Assembly (NCBI GenBank): GCA_030263555.1
Contig: SZPE01000004.1
Location: forward strand, 62,001-126,000
DNA length: 64,000 bases
Direction of reading: 5' to 3'
Source of the DNA: CFX2 sp014338005
GTDB lineage: Bacteria; Chloroflexota; Anaerolineae; Aggregatilineales; Phototrophicaceae
The stretch's first letter is position 1. Every line of letters starts with the position of its first letter. Both the position numbers and the translations under genes were made by a program. Shown in pieces: positions 45,801 through 53,226 of the stretch. Under the pieces are notes generated by a model that saw nothing but the letters and a program-made list of their open reading frames with translations, did not search any database and was not told where the DNA came from.

Positions 45801-47332
45801 TCGCCCTCGATGACTTTGGGAGCGGCTTCAGCGCCCCGAACGAGCTTCGGTGCATCGCAGACATAGAAACCGACCCGTCCCTCACTGAAGAAGCCCGCTG
45901 GTTCTACCGCGCGCTCAACGCCGCAAGCGTCCTGAGCGCCCCGCTGGAAATCGGCGGTCGGGTGGTAGGCACTCTCTCCATTACCACCGGCCAGCCCTAT
46001 CATTATACCGAGCGTGACCGGCGTATCTACACAGCTATCGCCGAGCAGGTGGCCGCCGCGATGGAGCGCCTCCAGCTCATCCAGGAAACGCAGAAACGCG
46101 CCACCGAAATGGAAACCGTCGCGCGGGTGAGCGCCGCCACCACCACCATTCTGGACGTGGAGGAACTGCTCCAAGCCGTCTGTGACCTGACCAAAGAGCG
46201 ATTCCGGCTGTATCACACCCACATTTACCTGCTGGACGAAACCGGCCAAAAGCTGATGCTGGCCGCCGGCGCCGGCGATGCCGGACGCATCATGAAGGCG
46301 GAAGGCCGCTTCATCCCCATCAACAACCCGAACAGCCTGGTGGCCCGCGCCGCCCGCGAACGCAGAGGCATCATCGCCAACGACGTAACGCAGGAGCCGG
46401 ATTTCCTGGCTAACCCGCTGCTGCCGCTCACCCAGTCGGAACTGGCGGTCCCGATGATCGTCGCTTCCGAGTTAATCGGCGTGCTGGACGTGCAGTCAGA
46501 AATTCTCAGCCGCTTCACCGAGGAAGACGTGCGAATTAAAATAACGTTGGCCGATCAGGTCAGCATCGCCATCCAGAACGCGCGCGCCTTCAAGGTACAG
46601 CAGGAAGCCGCCGAACGCCTGCGCGAGGTTGACCGCCTCAAATCGCAGTTCCTGGCGAATATGAGCCACGAACTCCGCACGCCGCTGAACTCGATCATCG
46701 GTTATGCCGAGGTGATGCTGGATGGCATTGACGGCGAACTGACCGACGACGCCATCGAGGACGTGGAGGCCATCCACAGCGGCGGCAAACACCTGCTGGC
46801 GATCATCAACGACATCCTCGACCTGGCGAAGATTGACGCCGGGCAGATGTTCATGGACAGGCAGGAAGCCGACCTGGGCAAAATCATCGAGGAAGTGGTT
46901 CATACCTGCCAGATTTTGGTCAAGGACAAGGGCATTTACCTGGAACTGGAACGCCAGGCGGAACTCCCGCCAGTTTACGGCGATCCGGTGCGCCTGCGCC
47001 AGATTGTTTACAACCTGGTCAACAATGCTATCAAGTTCACCGAAAAAGGCGGCATCACCGTCAGCGTCGGACGGCAGGACGACCAGCAGATTTGCGTCAC
47101 GGTCAAGGATACCGGCATCGGCATGTCGCAAAAAGACCTGAGCGTGATCTTCGAGCGTTTCCGTCAGGTAGACGGCTCGGCCACCCGCCGCGCCGGCGGC
47201 ACCGGGCTGGGGCTGGCGATCACCCGCCAGTTGGTGCAGATGCATGATGGTGAAATTCATGTCACCAGCAAACCGCACGAAGGCTCAACTTTCTGGTTTA
47301 CACTGCCGGTTTACGAAGGACAGAAAGCGTAG
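42803..47332 (+). CDS. Giant HAMP-GAF-PAS sensor histidine kinase (C-terminal part of split kinase)
   Basis: 1509 residues in the same frame as the preceding gene. Order: transmembrane helix (about 1-20), HAMP (about 20-75), GAF (about 85-245), a partial GAF-like segment (about 255-355), GAF (about 365-535), three PAS domains (about 535-645, 650-785, 790-920), two more GAFs (about 930-1095 and 1105-1270), HisKA with phospho-accepting His1289 in MSHELRTPLN, and HATPase with the N box NLVNNAIKF, DTGIGM and GTGLGLAI. There is no receiver, so phosphate should pass to separate receivers; the next two genes encode three. The initiating ATG at 42803 lies in the second membrane helix and lacks a ribosome-binding site, which favours a once-continuous 1812-codon gene. 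Confidence 0.9.
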   Translation: MAIAGLAAAFTALYYANRVAKPIAALTRTAEQIAGGDLSQRAHIRSRNEIGLLAQAFNSMAEQLQEFIGSLENRVAARTRDLALTLEVGHLATSLYTQKDLLTSLVNFIRDQFDLYYTQIYLLDEAGLHAVLRAGTGEVGQQLLARNHRLNLSETSLVARAVQTNQPVLVADTQTSAIHKANPLLPDTRSEVTIPLVVGGVIIGVLDMQSNREGTFNQENLPVFEAMASQIASALRGSQAFEEAQAAIQRAEMVNRRLTEETWDSYLGQLGEGRCLGYQYDLEAPRPLEPHSNGHDDGSRIVQPVFLRGQPIGKIVIAEDTERQWKPEEMLLVEDVAKRVAQALDQFRAFDQIKQAEAETRKRAAELQTVAEVSAATTTLLEIDDLLLAVSDLTKERFGLYHAHIYLLDEAGENLVLAAGAGEAGRIMKTEGRSIPLNHPHSLVAGAAREHKGVVVNDVTRTPDFLPNPLLPDTKSEMAVPMLVGDQLIGVLDVQASVTDRFTSEDVRVKTTLAAQVAVAVQNARAYMQTKQQAAIIETSRDFISLADLNGKILYVNPGGLEMVSRKSFADTNIADFYPEDEYRRIEQEALPTALQVGYWRGEVSLRKTDGSTLPADETILVVRDADGIPTNFATIITDISERKQAQAVLEENEARFRSLVSNVPGIIYRCAIDEFWTMQFIGPAIADLTGYPDTDFIQNNVRSYASVIHPDDTAKVDEAVWRGVENRMPYEIEYRLVHADGTVRWVNERGQAVYGQDGTPLWLDGAVFDITESKRAEAEREQLLAEMQRNARLIRTVIDATPDWIFAKDRDYRYILANQGYANAIGTTTDGIVGKTDVELGFPEEIVFGNPDKGIRGFRSDDEAVLTTGESIYNPYDPATFADGSIHIFDTQKMPLRDAAGHTFAVLGFARDITLRQQQEEEVRLAREEAEILYKVSSAINEAKNLLEIVDAILAHAAPPVEPSVAVTNNDTGDSTTARYVNILAGRLSDGRTISNMSIALDDFGSGFSAPNELRCIADIETDPSLTEEARWFYRALNAASVLSAPLEIGGRVVGTLSITTGQPYHYTERDRRIYTAIAEQVAAAMERLQLIQETQKRATEMETVARVSAATTTILDVEELLQAVCDLTKERFRLYHTHIYLLDETGQKLMLAAGAGDAGRIMKAEGRFIPINNPNSLVARAARERRGIIANDVTQEPDFLANPLLPLTQSELAVPMIVASELIGVLDVQSEILSRFTEEDVRIKITLADQVSIAIQNARAFKVQQEAAERLREVDRLKSQFLANMSHELRTPLNSIIGYAEVMLDGIDGELTDDAIEDVEAIHSGGKHLLAIINDILDLAKIDAGQMFMDRQEADLGKIIEEVVHTCQILVKDKGIYLELERQAELPPVYGDPVRLRQIVYNLVNNAIKFTEKGGITVSVGRQDDQQICVTVKDTGIGMSQKDLSVIFERFRQVDGSATRRAGGTGLGLAITRQLVQMHDGEIHVTSKPHEGSTFWFTLPVYEGQKA

Positions 47333-47344
47333 GCTATAACACGA

Positions 47345-49471
47345 ATGTCGTCCTACTTTACGCATATCGTCTGCCTGGAATGTGGTCAGGAACAGGCCGC
47401 CGACCCGATGGCGAAGGCCTGTCCCCGCTGCGGCTCTCAATGGTTGGACGCGCGGTATAACTATCAAACGGTGGCGGGCCTATGGCCCGCCGCCCTTGCC
47501 GGGCGCGGCGACTCGCTGTGGCGCTACGGCGAACTGCTGCCGCTGGCCGAACCCGACCCGGAAATTTCGATGGGCGAGGGCTTCACGTCCCTCACCCGCC
47601 TGTACAGCTACGAACGCCTGTACCACCACGAACACCTGTATATCAAAGACGAACGCCAGGGGCCGACCAGCTCGTTTAAAGACCGGCAGGCTGCCCTGGC
47701 GGTGACGGCCATGCGCCGCGCCGGCATCACCGAATGTGTGCTGGCCTCCACCGGCAACGCCGGCGCGGCCTACGCCGCTTACTGCGCCCGCGCCGGCATC
47801 AAGTTGTGGCTGTTCCTCACCAGTCTCGTCCCATCCGAAAAAATGCGCGAGGCGGCGCTGTATGGCGCGGAAGTGGTTAAGGTTTCCGGCACGTATGATG
47901 AAACCAAACACGTCGCCGCCGAATTCGCCAAACGAAAGGGCATTCACCTCGACCGGGGCGCGAAGGCCATCCCCGGCAAAGAGAGCATGAAAACGCTGGC
48001 CTTCGAGATCGCCGAACAACTGGCGTTTAACCTGGGCGCAGACGCCTCCGGCAGATGGCGCAGCCCGGACTGGTACATCCAGGCGGTGAGCGGCGGCATC
48101 GGGCCGATGGGCGTCTGGAAGGGTTTTGAAGAACTGCTCCAGATGGGGCTGATCGAAAAAATGCCCCGCCTGGGTATCATCCAGGCGGCGGGCTGCGCGC
48201 CGATGGTCAACGCCTTTAAAGCGGGGCACGCCCAGGCTGCCCCGGTCATCCCCAAAACGCTCATCACCGTGCTGGCGACCGGCGACCCCGGCTTCAGCTA
48301 TGGCTACCTGCGGCAGGCTGTCCTCAGCAACGGCGGCACGATGGAAGCCATTGAAGATGGCCGCACCTTCGAGGCTATGCGCCGCCTCGCCAGCAAAGCC
48401 GGTTATTCGGTCGAACCGGCTACTGCCGTCGCCTTCGCCGGCCTGGAAAAAATGCTGGCCGAAGGCACGATTCGCCCCGGCGAAGTCGTGGTCGTCAACT
48501 GCTCCGGCCATACCTTCACGGCAGAAAGCCACATCCTGGGCGACCAGTACGTGCATGACCTGAACCTGGCCGCCGGACAGAACGGCACAGCCCATCTTGC
48601 CCCGGACGAAGGGCTGGATTCGGCCATCCGTATCCTGGATGAACAGGTTACATCCATCCTGATTGTGGACGACAACCCCAGCGACCGGCGTCTGATCCGC
48701 CGCCTCCTCCAGCGGTACAAACGCTACCGCATTTTTGAAGCCGCCAGCGGCAGCGAAGCCCTCAAGGTGGTCGTGGATCACCGGCCTGATGTCATCCTGG
48801 CCGACCTGACCATGCCGGAGATGGACGGGTTTACCCTGCTGGAACGCTTAAAAAACGACCCGCAGACGGCAGATATTCCGGTGGTGGTGGTTTCCGCCAA
48901 AACGCTCACCGATATGGATGCCCGCATGTTAAAGGAATATTCTGAGTCGGTGTGGACGAAGGGCGGTTTCGACACGCGCCAGCTGGTAGATCATGTCGTG
49001 AAGGTGTTGGGGGATGTCTCTGCCCCGCCGGCAGATGGACGGCTCAGCCGGTCATACAGCATCGAAACACACGAAACGCCCGTCGAAGAAAACACCGGCG
49101 ATAAACAGGTCATCGTCATCATCGAGGATAACCCGCAAGACCTGCGGCTGGCGCGGCGGCTGCTGGAAAGCGAAGGTAGCTACCGCATCATCTCGGCGGC
49201 CTCCGGGCGCGACGGCCTGAAGGCGCTTTATGAACATCACCCAGAACTGTTGATCCTGGATTTGATGCTGCCGGAGATGGACGGTTTTGAAGTGCTGCGT
49301 ATCATCCAGAATGACCCCAAACTGCGCGATATTCCGGTGGTAGTGCTTTCGGCCAAAGAGCTGACCGCTGCCGAACGCACTGAACTGGAGCCTTACATCA
49401 CGTCGGTGGTTGAAAAAGCGTCGTTCGACCGCAACCAGTTTTTGTACATCGTCAACCGCATCTTGAAGTGA
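47345..49471 (+). CDS. Threonine-synthase-like PLP enzyme fused to two receiver domains
   Basis: One 708-residue frame. Residues 1-35 form a zinc ribbon (Cys10, Cys13, Cys26, Cys29). Residues about 60-425 are a fold-type II PLP enzyme of the threonine synthase group: MGEGFTSL, the cofactor lysine Lys112 in TSSFKDRQ, the phosphate-cleft STGNAGAAYAAY, the SGGIGPMGVWKG loop and a SGHT near the C-terminus. Residues 437-555 are a receiver (acid pair 442/443, acceptor Asp487 in LADLTMPEMDG, Lys539). Residues 588-706 are a second receiver (acid pair 594/595, acceptor Asp639 in ILDLMLPEMDG, Lys691). Both receivers look functional. It begins 12 bases after the giant kinase gene. No other homoserine/threonine pathway gene is near. 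The simplest reading is an amino-acid enzyme controlled by phosphorelay; the substrate may differ from O-phosphohomoserine. Confidence 0.92.
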   Translation: MSSYFTHIVCLECGQEQAADPMAKACPRCGSQWLDARYNYQTVAGLWPAALAGRGDSLWRYGELLPLAEPDPEISMGEGFTSLTRLYSYERLYHHEHLYIKDERQGPTSSFKDRQAALAVTAMRRAGITECVLASTGNAGAAYAAYCARAGIKLWLFLTSLVPSEKMREAALYGAEVVKVSGTYDETKHVAAEFAKRKGIHLDRGAKAIPGKESMKTLAFEIAEQLAFNLGADASGRWRSPDWYIQAVSGGIGPMGVWKGFEELLQMGLIEKMPRLGIIQAAGCAPMVNAFKAGHAQAAPVIPKTLITVLATGDPGFSYGYLRQAVLSNGGTMEAIEDGRTFEAMRRLASKAGYSVEPATAVAFAGLEKMLAEGTIRPGEVVVVNCSGHTFTAESHILGDQYVHDLNLAAGQNGTAHLAPDEGLDSAIRILDEQVTSILIVDDNPSDRRLIRRLLQRYKRYRIFEAASGSEALKVVVDHRPDVILADLTMPEMDGFTLLERLKNDPQTADIPVVVVSAKTLTDMDARMLKEYSESVWTKGGFDTRQLVDHVVKVLGDVSAPPADGRLSRSYSIETHETPVEENTGDKQVIVIIEDNPQDLRLARRLLESEGSYRIISAASGRDGLKALYEHHPELLILDLMLPEMDGFEVLRIIQNDPKLRDIPVVVLSAKELTAAERTELEPYITSVVEKASFDRNQFLYIVNRILK

Positions 49472-49496
49472 GCGCCGCATGTAAGGAAAGTGAACG

Positions 49497-49886
49497 ATGA
49501 GTTGTATCCTGATTATCGAGGACAACCCGCAGAACGCGCGCATGGCGACCAAACTTTTGCAGCACGCCGGGCATGAGGTGATGATAGCGGACGACGGCGA
49601 ACAGGGCATCATGAAGGTGATGGAGCGCGTCCCCGACGCCGTGCTGGTAGACCTGGGGCTGCCCGATATAGACGGCCAGACCCTGGTCGCCATGATGCGC
49701 CAGCAGCCCGATCTCTGCCGCCTCCCCATCATCGCCTTCACGGCCTGGCCGGAGGCGACCGCCGTCGAAATGGCGCGCGCCTACGGCTGCGATGGCGTCA
49801 TCATCAAGCCGATAGACACGCGCACGTTTGTTTCGCAGGTAAATCGTTATATCACGTCAAAAACAGACTCTAAGGATGAAGCGTGA
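49497..49886 (+). CDS. Single-domain response regulator, DivK-like
   Basis: A 129-residue lone receiver with IIEDNPQNARMATKLL (the DivK-type first helix), acceptor aspartate in LVDLGLPDIDG, FTAW and the lysine of IIKPI. AAGGAAAG precedes the ATG. It follows the PLP enzyme/receiver gene by 25 bases and its stop overlaps the GTG of the next gene, so it belongs to the same unit and is a plausible phosphate partner of the giant kinase. No output domain. Confidence 0.92.
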   Translation: MSCILIIEDNPQNARMATKLLQHAGHEVMIADDGEQGIMKVMERVPDAVLVDLGLPDIDGQTLVAMMRQQPDLCRLPIIAFTAWPEATAVEMARAYGCDGVIIKPIDTRTFVSQVNRYITSKTDSKDEA

Positions 49887-50773
49887 CCTTGACCGCCCAG
49901 CAGCCAGAACTCTGTCTAACCGTCGAGTCGGCGTTCAGCACCGTACCTGCCAGCACGTACAGCTTTGCCGAACTGGCCGACATCTACAACCAGACGCGCG
50001 TGGATTACATCGTGCCGATGCCGATGAACGCCAAACGTATGGAAGTATACGTCAGCAGCTATGACATTGATCTGGATGCCTCGATTGTCGCCTTCGACGC
50101 CGATGGCGAAATGGCGGGAGTCGGCATGTTGGGCAGACGGGGCGACCGCGCCTGGATCACGCGGCTGGGTGTGCTGCCGTACCGGCGGGGGCATCAACTG
50201 GGGCGTTTTTTGATGGAAACGCTCATCGCCCAGGCCGTCCGAGGCGGCGCCCGGCTCATCCAGCTTGAAGTCATCAAAGGTAATACGCCGGCCTACCGGC
50301 TGTTCCTCAAGCTGGGATTTAAAGAAACACGGGAACTGCTGGTCATCCGGCGGCCACCCGGCAAGCTCACCATCGAAAACCCGCTGCCCCAGGCCGGCGT
50401 CAGGCCGCTGACTCCCGACGAGGTGCAGGGCTGCCTGGCGCAGCGCAGCCCAGGCGCATCCTGGATAGACGAAACGCCGTCGTTAATTCATGCCGGCAGC
50501 CTCAAAGGGCTGCGCGTTGAACTGCCGTCCGGCGCGGCGGGTTGGGTCATTTACCAGCATACCGCCCTGCAAATCGGTTATATTGTCCTGCACGCGCCCT
50601 GGCCGGCGCGGGATGATCTGACGCGGGCGCTGCTGTACCACCTGCACAGCCTCCACCCGCTCCAGGATACCAAAGTGGAAAATATCCCCGCCCTCGACCT
50701 GCGCTGGCCGGTTTACCAGGAATTGGGTTACGTCGAGGCTTTCCGGCGAATCGAAATGTTTTTATATCTCTGA
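49883..50773 (+). CDS. GNAT-family N-acetyltransferase
   Basis: A 296-residue protein with a GNAT domain in residues about 20-165: DASIVAFDADGEMAGVGML, the acetyl-CoA loop VLPYRRGHQLGRFLMETL, and GNTPAYRLFLKLGFKE. The C-terminal 130 residues look like a second, more divergent GNAT-like half. The start is GTG 49883, overlapping the receiver stop by four bases (GTGA). It closes the signalling island. Its end overlaps the convergent ROK gene by 12 bases. The acetyl acceptor is unknown. Confidence 0.83.
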   Translation: MTLTAQQPELCLTVESAFSTVPASTYSFAELADIYNQTRVDYIVPMPMNAKRMEVYVSSYDIDLDASIVAFDADGEMAGVGMLGRRGDRAWITRLGVLPYRRGHQLGRFLMETLIAQAVRGGARLIQLEVIKGNTPAYRLFLKLGFKETRELLVIRRPPGKLTIENPLPQAGVRPLTPDEVQGCLAQRSPGASWIDETPSLIHAGSLKGLRVELPSGAAGWVIYQHTALQIGYIVLHAPWPARDDLTRALLYHLHSLHPLQDTKVENIPALDLRWPVYQELGYVEAFRRIEMFLYL

Positions 50774-51682
50774 CCGCGCACGGGCATAAAACGCCGCGCC
50801 GATCAGGCATACATCGTCGCCCAACCGCGCCGTGTGGATAAGATCGGGGTCATTAAAAGCCGGGTCGGTCAGGTAGGCGGCGATCATCTGCCGCGCCGGG
50901 TCAAAAATCAGGTCGCCCAGGCTGGCGACGCTGCCGCCGATGACGATGGTCTGCGGGTTGAACAGGTGCATCAGGCACACCAGCCCCAGACCAAGCCAGC
51001 GCCCGGCTTCTGCTACCACTTCGAGCGCCAGCGCATCCCCCTGCGCGGCAGCCAGGCCGACGGTGCGCCCGTCCACAACGTCACAGTTCCGCAGCGCCGA
51101 CGGCTGATCGCCCTCGGCCAGCCGCTCTTTTGCCCGGCGGCCAATGGCCGTCCCGGAGGCCAAGTCTTCCAGGCTGCGAATCCGGCCATCCGGCAGGGGA
51201 AACTTGATATGCCCCGGCTCAATCGCCAGGCCGCGCCAGCCGGTGAATAAAGCCCCGTTGATGATCGCGCCCCCGCCGATGCCGGTGCTGACCGTCAGAT
51301 ACAGCGCCGGATTAGCGCCCCGCGCTGCGCCCAGGTGATATTCCGCCAGGGCGGCCAGATTAGCGTCGTTTTCCATAAAAACGGGCGTATCGAAGGCTTC
51401 GGCCACCATCTGCGCCAGGGGAACGCGGTCCCAGCCGGGCAGCGTGGGCGCGTGAAGAATCAAACCCGTGCCGGCCTGCGGGCCGGGCGCGCAAACACCG
51501 ACGGCAGCGGGTTTCTGGCCCGGCGGCACAACCCGCCGCGCGATTTCGATCACGCGGGCGACCACCGCCGGCGGCAGGCCAATTGGCGTAGGCGCTTCGT
51601 CCCGCGCCAGCATATCCAGTTCGTCGGAAAACCAGGCCGCGCGGGTGCGCGTCCCGCCGAAGTCTATAGACAGAATCGCCAT
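50762..51682 (-). CDS. ROK-family sugar kinase/regulator, lacking the zinc motif
   Basis: The 306-residue product (ATG 51682; TTG 51685 is directly before it) has the ROK ATP-binding start LSIDFGGTRTRAAWF, the catalytic aspartate in VFMENDANLAALAEY, STGIGGGAIING and the EPGH segment. The usual CxCGxxGCxE zinc-binding cysteines that follow GH are absent here (the corresponding stretch has no Cys), so it is an atypical, zinc-free ROK. No helix-turn-helix precedes it, which favours a glucokinase-like or N-acetylglucosamine kinase role over a repressor. It starts about 50 bases after the fabH stop on the same strand and may be co-transcribed. Confidence 0.85.
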   Translation of the reverse strand: MAILSIDFGGTRTRAAWFSDELDMLARDEAPTPIGLPPAVVARVIEIARRVVPPGQKPAAVGVCAPGPQAGTGLILHAPTLPGWDRVPLAQMVAEAFDTPVFMENDANLAALAEYHLGAARGANPALYLTVSTGIGGGAIINGALFTGWRGLAIEPGHIKFPLPDGRIRSLEDLASGTAIGRRAKERLAEGDQPSALRNCDVVDGRTVGLAAAQGDALALEVVAEAGRWLGLGLVCLMHLFNPQTIVIGGSVASLGDLIFDPARQMIAAYLTDPAFNDPDLIHTARLGDDVCLIGAAFYARARSEI

Positions 51683-51733
51683 CAAGCCGACCTTTGCAGC
51701 GGACGGTGAAAGCCCTTAAAACTCTGTGGGTTT

Positions 51734-52774
51734 TTAGACGCTGACCTTCATATGGCCGTTGCCGTTGACATGCGCCAGTTCCGTTTCGCGCACGCCCATC
51801 CGCACGACCGCGCCCGCCCACGACAGCCCCGACCCGAAGGCCACCATGCCGATGGTATCGCCGGGTTTAACGCGCCCTTCCTGGATGGCCTCCACCAGCG
51901 CCAGCGGGATTGAAGCCGCCGACGTATTGGCGTACTTGTGGACATTGATGAAAAACTTGTCCATCGGCAGTCCGAGATGTTTGGCCGCGTTTTCGATAAT
52001 CCGCAGGTTGGCCTGGTGCGGGATAATCAGATCGAGATCTTGGGGAGTCATGCCGGCCTGGGCGGTGATGCTGGTCAGGCACGACATCAGCTTCCGCATA
52101 GCAAACCGCGCCACTTCCTGGCCGTTCATGCGGATGTAATGCTCGCGGTTATCCACCACTTTCTGCGAAACCGGGTTGACCGTACCGCCGCCGGGGACCC
52201 ATAGATTATGGGCGCGGCTGCCATCCGACCCCAGCTCGAAGGTCATGACGCCTGCATCTTCGGTGGTCGGCTGAAGCACAACCGCCGCCGCCGCATCCCC
52301 GAACAGCACGCAGGTCGTCCGGTCGGTATAATCCAGCGCGTGAGAAATGATCTCCACGCCGATGACCAGCACATTTTCATAAACGCCGGTCTGGATGAAC
52401 TGGTGGCCAGTCGCCAGGCCATACACCCAGCCGGAACACCCGGCGGCGATGGTGAATGCCGGGCAGGAAGCCCCCAGCGCGTGCTGGATGAAGTTCGCCG
52501 GCGAGGGCAGCAGGTAATCCGGCGAGGAGTTGGCGACGATAATCAAATCCAGGTCTTGCGGCTCCAGCCCGGCAACGGCCAGCGCCTCGTAAGCGGCGGC
52601 AGCGGCCATGCTGGTGGTGGTATCGTTTTCGCCCCGCACGCGGCGTTCGCGGATGCCGGTGCGTTCGACGATCCATTCGTCGCTGGTATCCACGATCTGT
52701 GCAAGATCATGGTTGGTTAGCACTTTTTCGGGAACATATTTTCCCCAGCCCGTAATGTGAGCGCGACGGTTCAT
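51734..52774 (-). CDS. fabH: 3-oxoacyl-ACP synthase III (FabH)
   Basis: FabH condenses acyl-CoA with malonyl-ACP to start fatty-acid chains. The 346 residues contain the catalytic triad in standard order: Cys113 in AAGCSG, His253 in IPHQAN and Asn283 in YANTSAAS. N-terminal TSDEWIVERTGIRERR and C-terminal GSGLSWAG are also typical. Start is ATG 52774, six bases after GGAGG. The lack of other fab genes suggests either a dispersed pathway or a variant using a special starter acyl group; the sequence alone does not decide. Confidence 0.93.
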   Translation of the reverse strand: MNRRAHITGWGKYVPEKVLTNHDLAQIVDTSDEWIVERTGIRERRVRGENDTTTSMAAAAAYEALAVAGLEPQDLDLIIVANSSPDYLLPSPANFIQHALGASCPAFTIAAGCSGWVYGLATGHQFIQTGVYENVLVIGVEIISHALDYTDRTTCVLFGDAAAAVVLQPTTEDAGVMTFELGSDGSRAHNLWVPGGGTVNPVSQKVVDNREHYIRMNGQEVARFAMRKLMSCLTSITAQAGMTPQDLDLIIPHQANLRIIENAAKHLGLPMDKFFINVHKYANTSAASIPLALVEAIQEGRVKPGDTIGMVAFGSGLSWAGAVVRMGVRETELAHVNGNGHMKVSV

Positions 52775-52791
52775 CAACAGCCTCCATCTAA

Positions 52792-52829
52792 TAAAAACGA
52801 ACGGCGCATATCCCGGTTGAGATATGCGC
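52792..52829 (-). terminator. Rho-independent terminator after the sigma-factor operon
   Basis: On the minus strand GCGCATATC and GATATGCGC pair perfectly and are followed by CGTTCGTTTTT. It separates the sigma operon from fabH. Confidence 0.75.
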
Positions 52830-52848
52830 GCTTTGGGGTATCGAAGGG

Positions 52849-53223
52849 CTACAGCGCAGGAACTTCGCGCTTTTCGCGTTTGACTTCATCCAGCATCCGG
52901 TGGCGCGTCAGCAGCATAAAACCGGCCACCAGCGCGATACCGGCGGCGATCTGAACGCGCGCCGGCAGGTAACGAATACGGGCGACCACGTTACGGTCAG
53001 ACGAGCCCACCAGATCGTGCTTCAACCGCCGGACAAAACGGCGCGACGGCTGCGCGCCGACCAGCGTCATATGCAGGCGGCGGATAATTTCGACCAGGCT
53101 GTCTACCTCGGCGCGCGGCACGGCATACTGGGTGATAATGGTATCCACATCGGCGCTGTCGTCCGCCAGCAGCGCGTCGGTGACGGCGGAAAGTAAATCA
53201 AGCAGTTGAACCTCGGTAGCCAT
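52849..53223 (-). CDS. Small membrane protein encoded after an ECF sigma factor; possible anti-sigma factor
   Basis: 124 residues: a soluble, mostly helical, acidic N-terminal part (about 1-85, with LLADDSADVDTIITQY and LVEIIRRLHMTL), and one hydrophobic helix at about 87-105 (RVQIAAGIALVAGFMLLT) followed by a charged tail. It lacks the HxxxCxxC zinc motif of common anti-sigma factors. Its start lies three bases after the sigma gene stop, and such pairing with an ECF sigma usually means a sigma/anti-sigma module. The role is inferred from position only. Confidence 0.6.
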   Translation of the reverse strand: MATEVQLLDLLSAVTDALLADDSADVDTIITQYAVPRAEVDSLVEIIRRLHMTLVGAQPSRRFVRRLKHDLVGSSDRNVVARIRYLPARVQIAAGIALVAGFMLLTRHRMLDEVKREKREVPAL

Positions 53224-53226
53224 GCC

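Noticed and set aside
44663..46249. 528-codon open frame opposite the giant kinase
   Set aside because: Antisense to GAF/PAS coding sequence, no recognisable motif.
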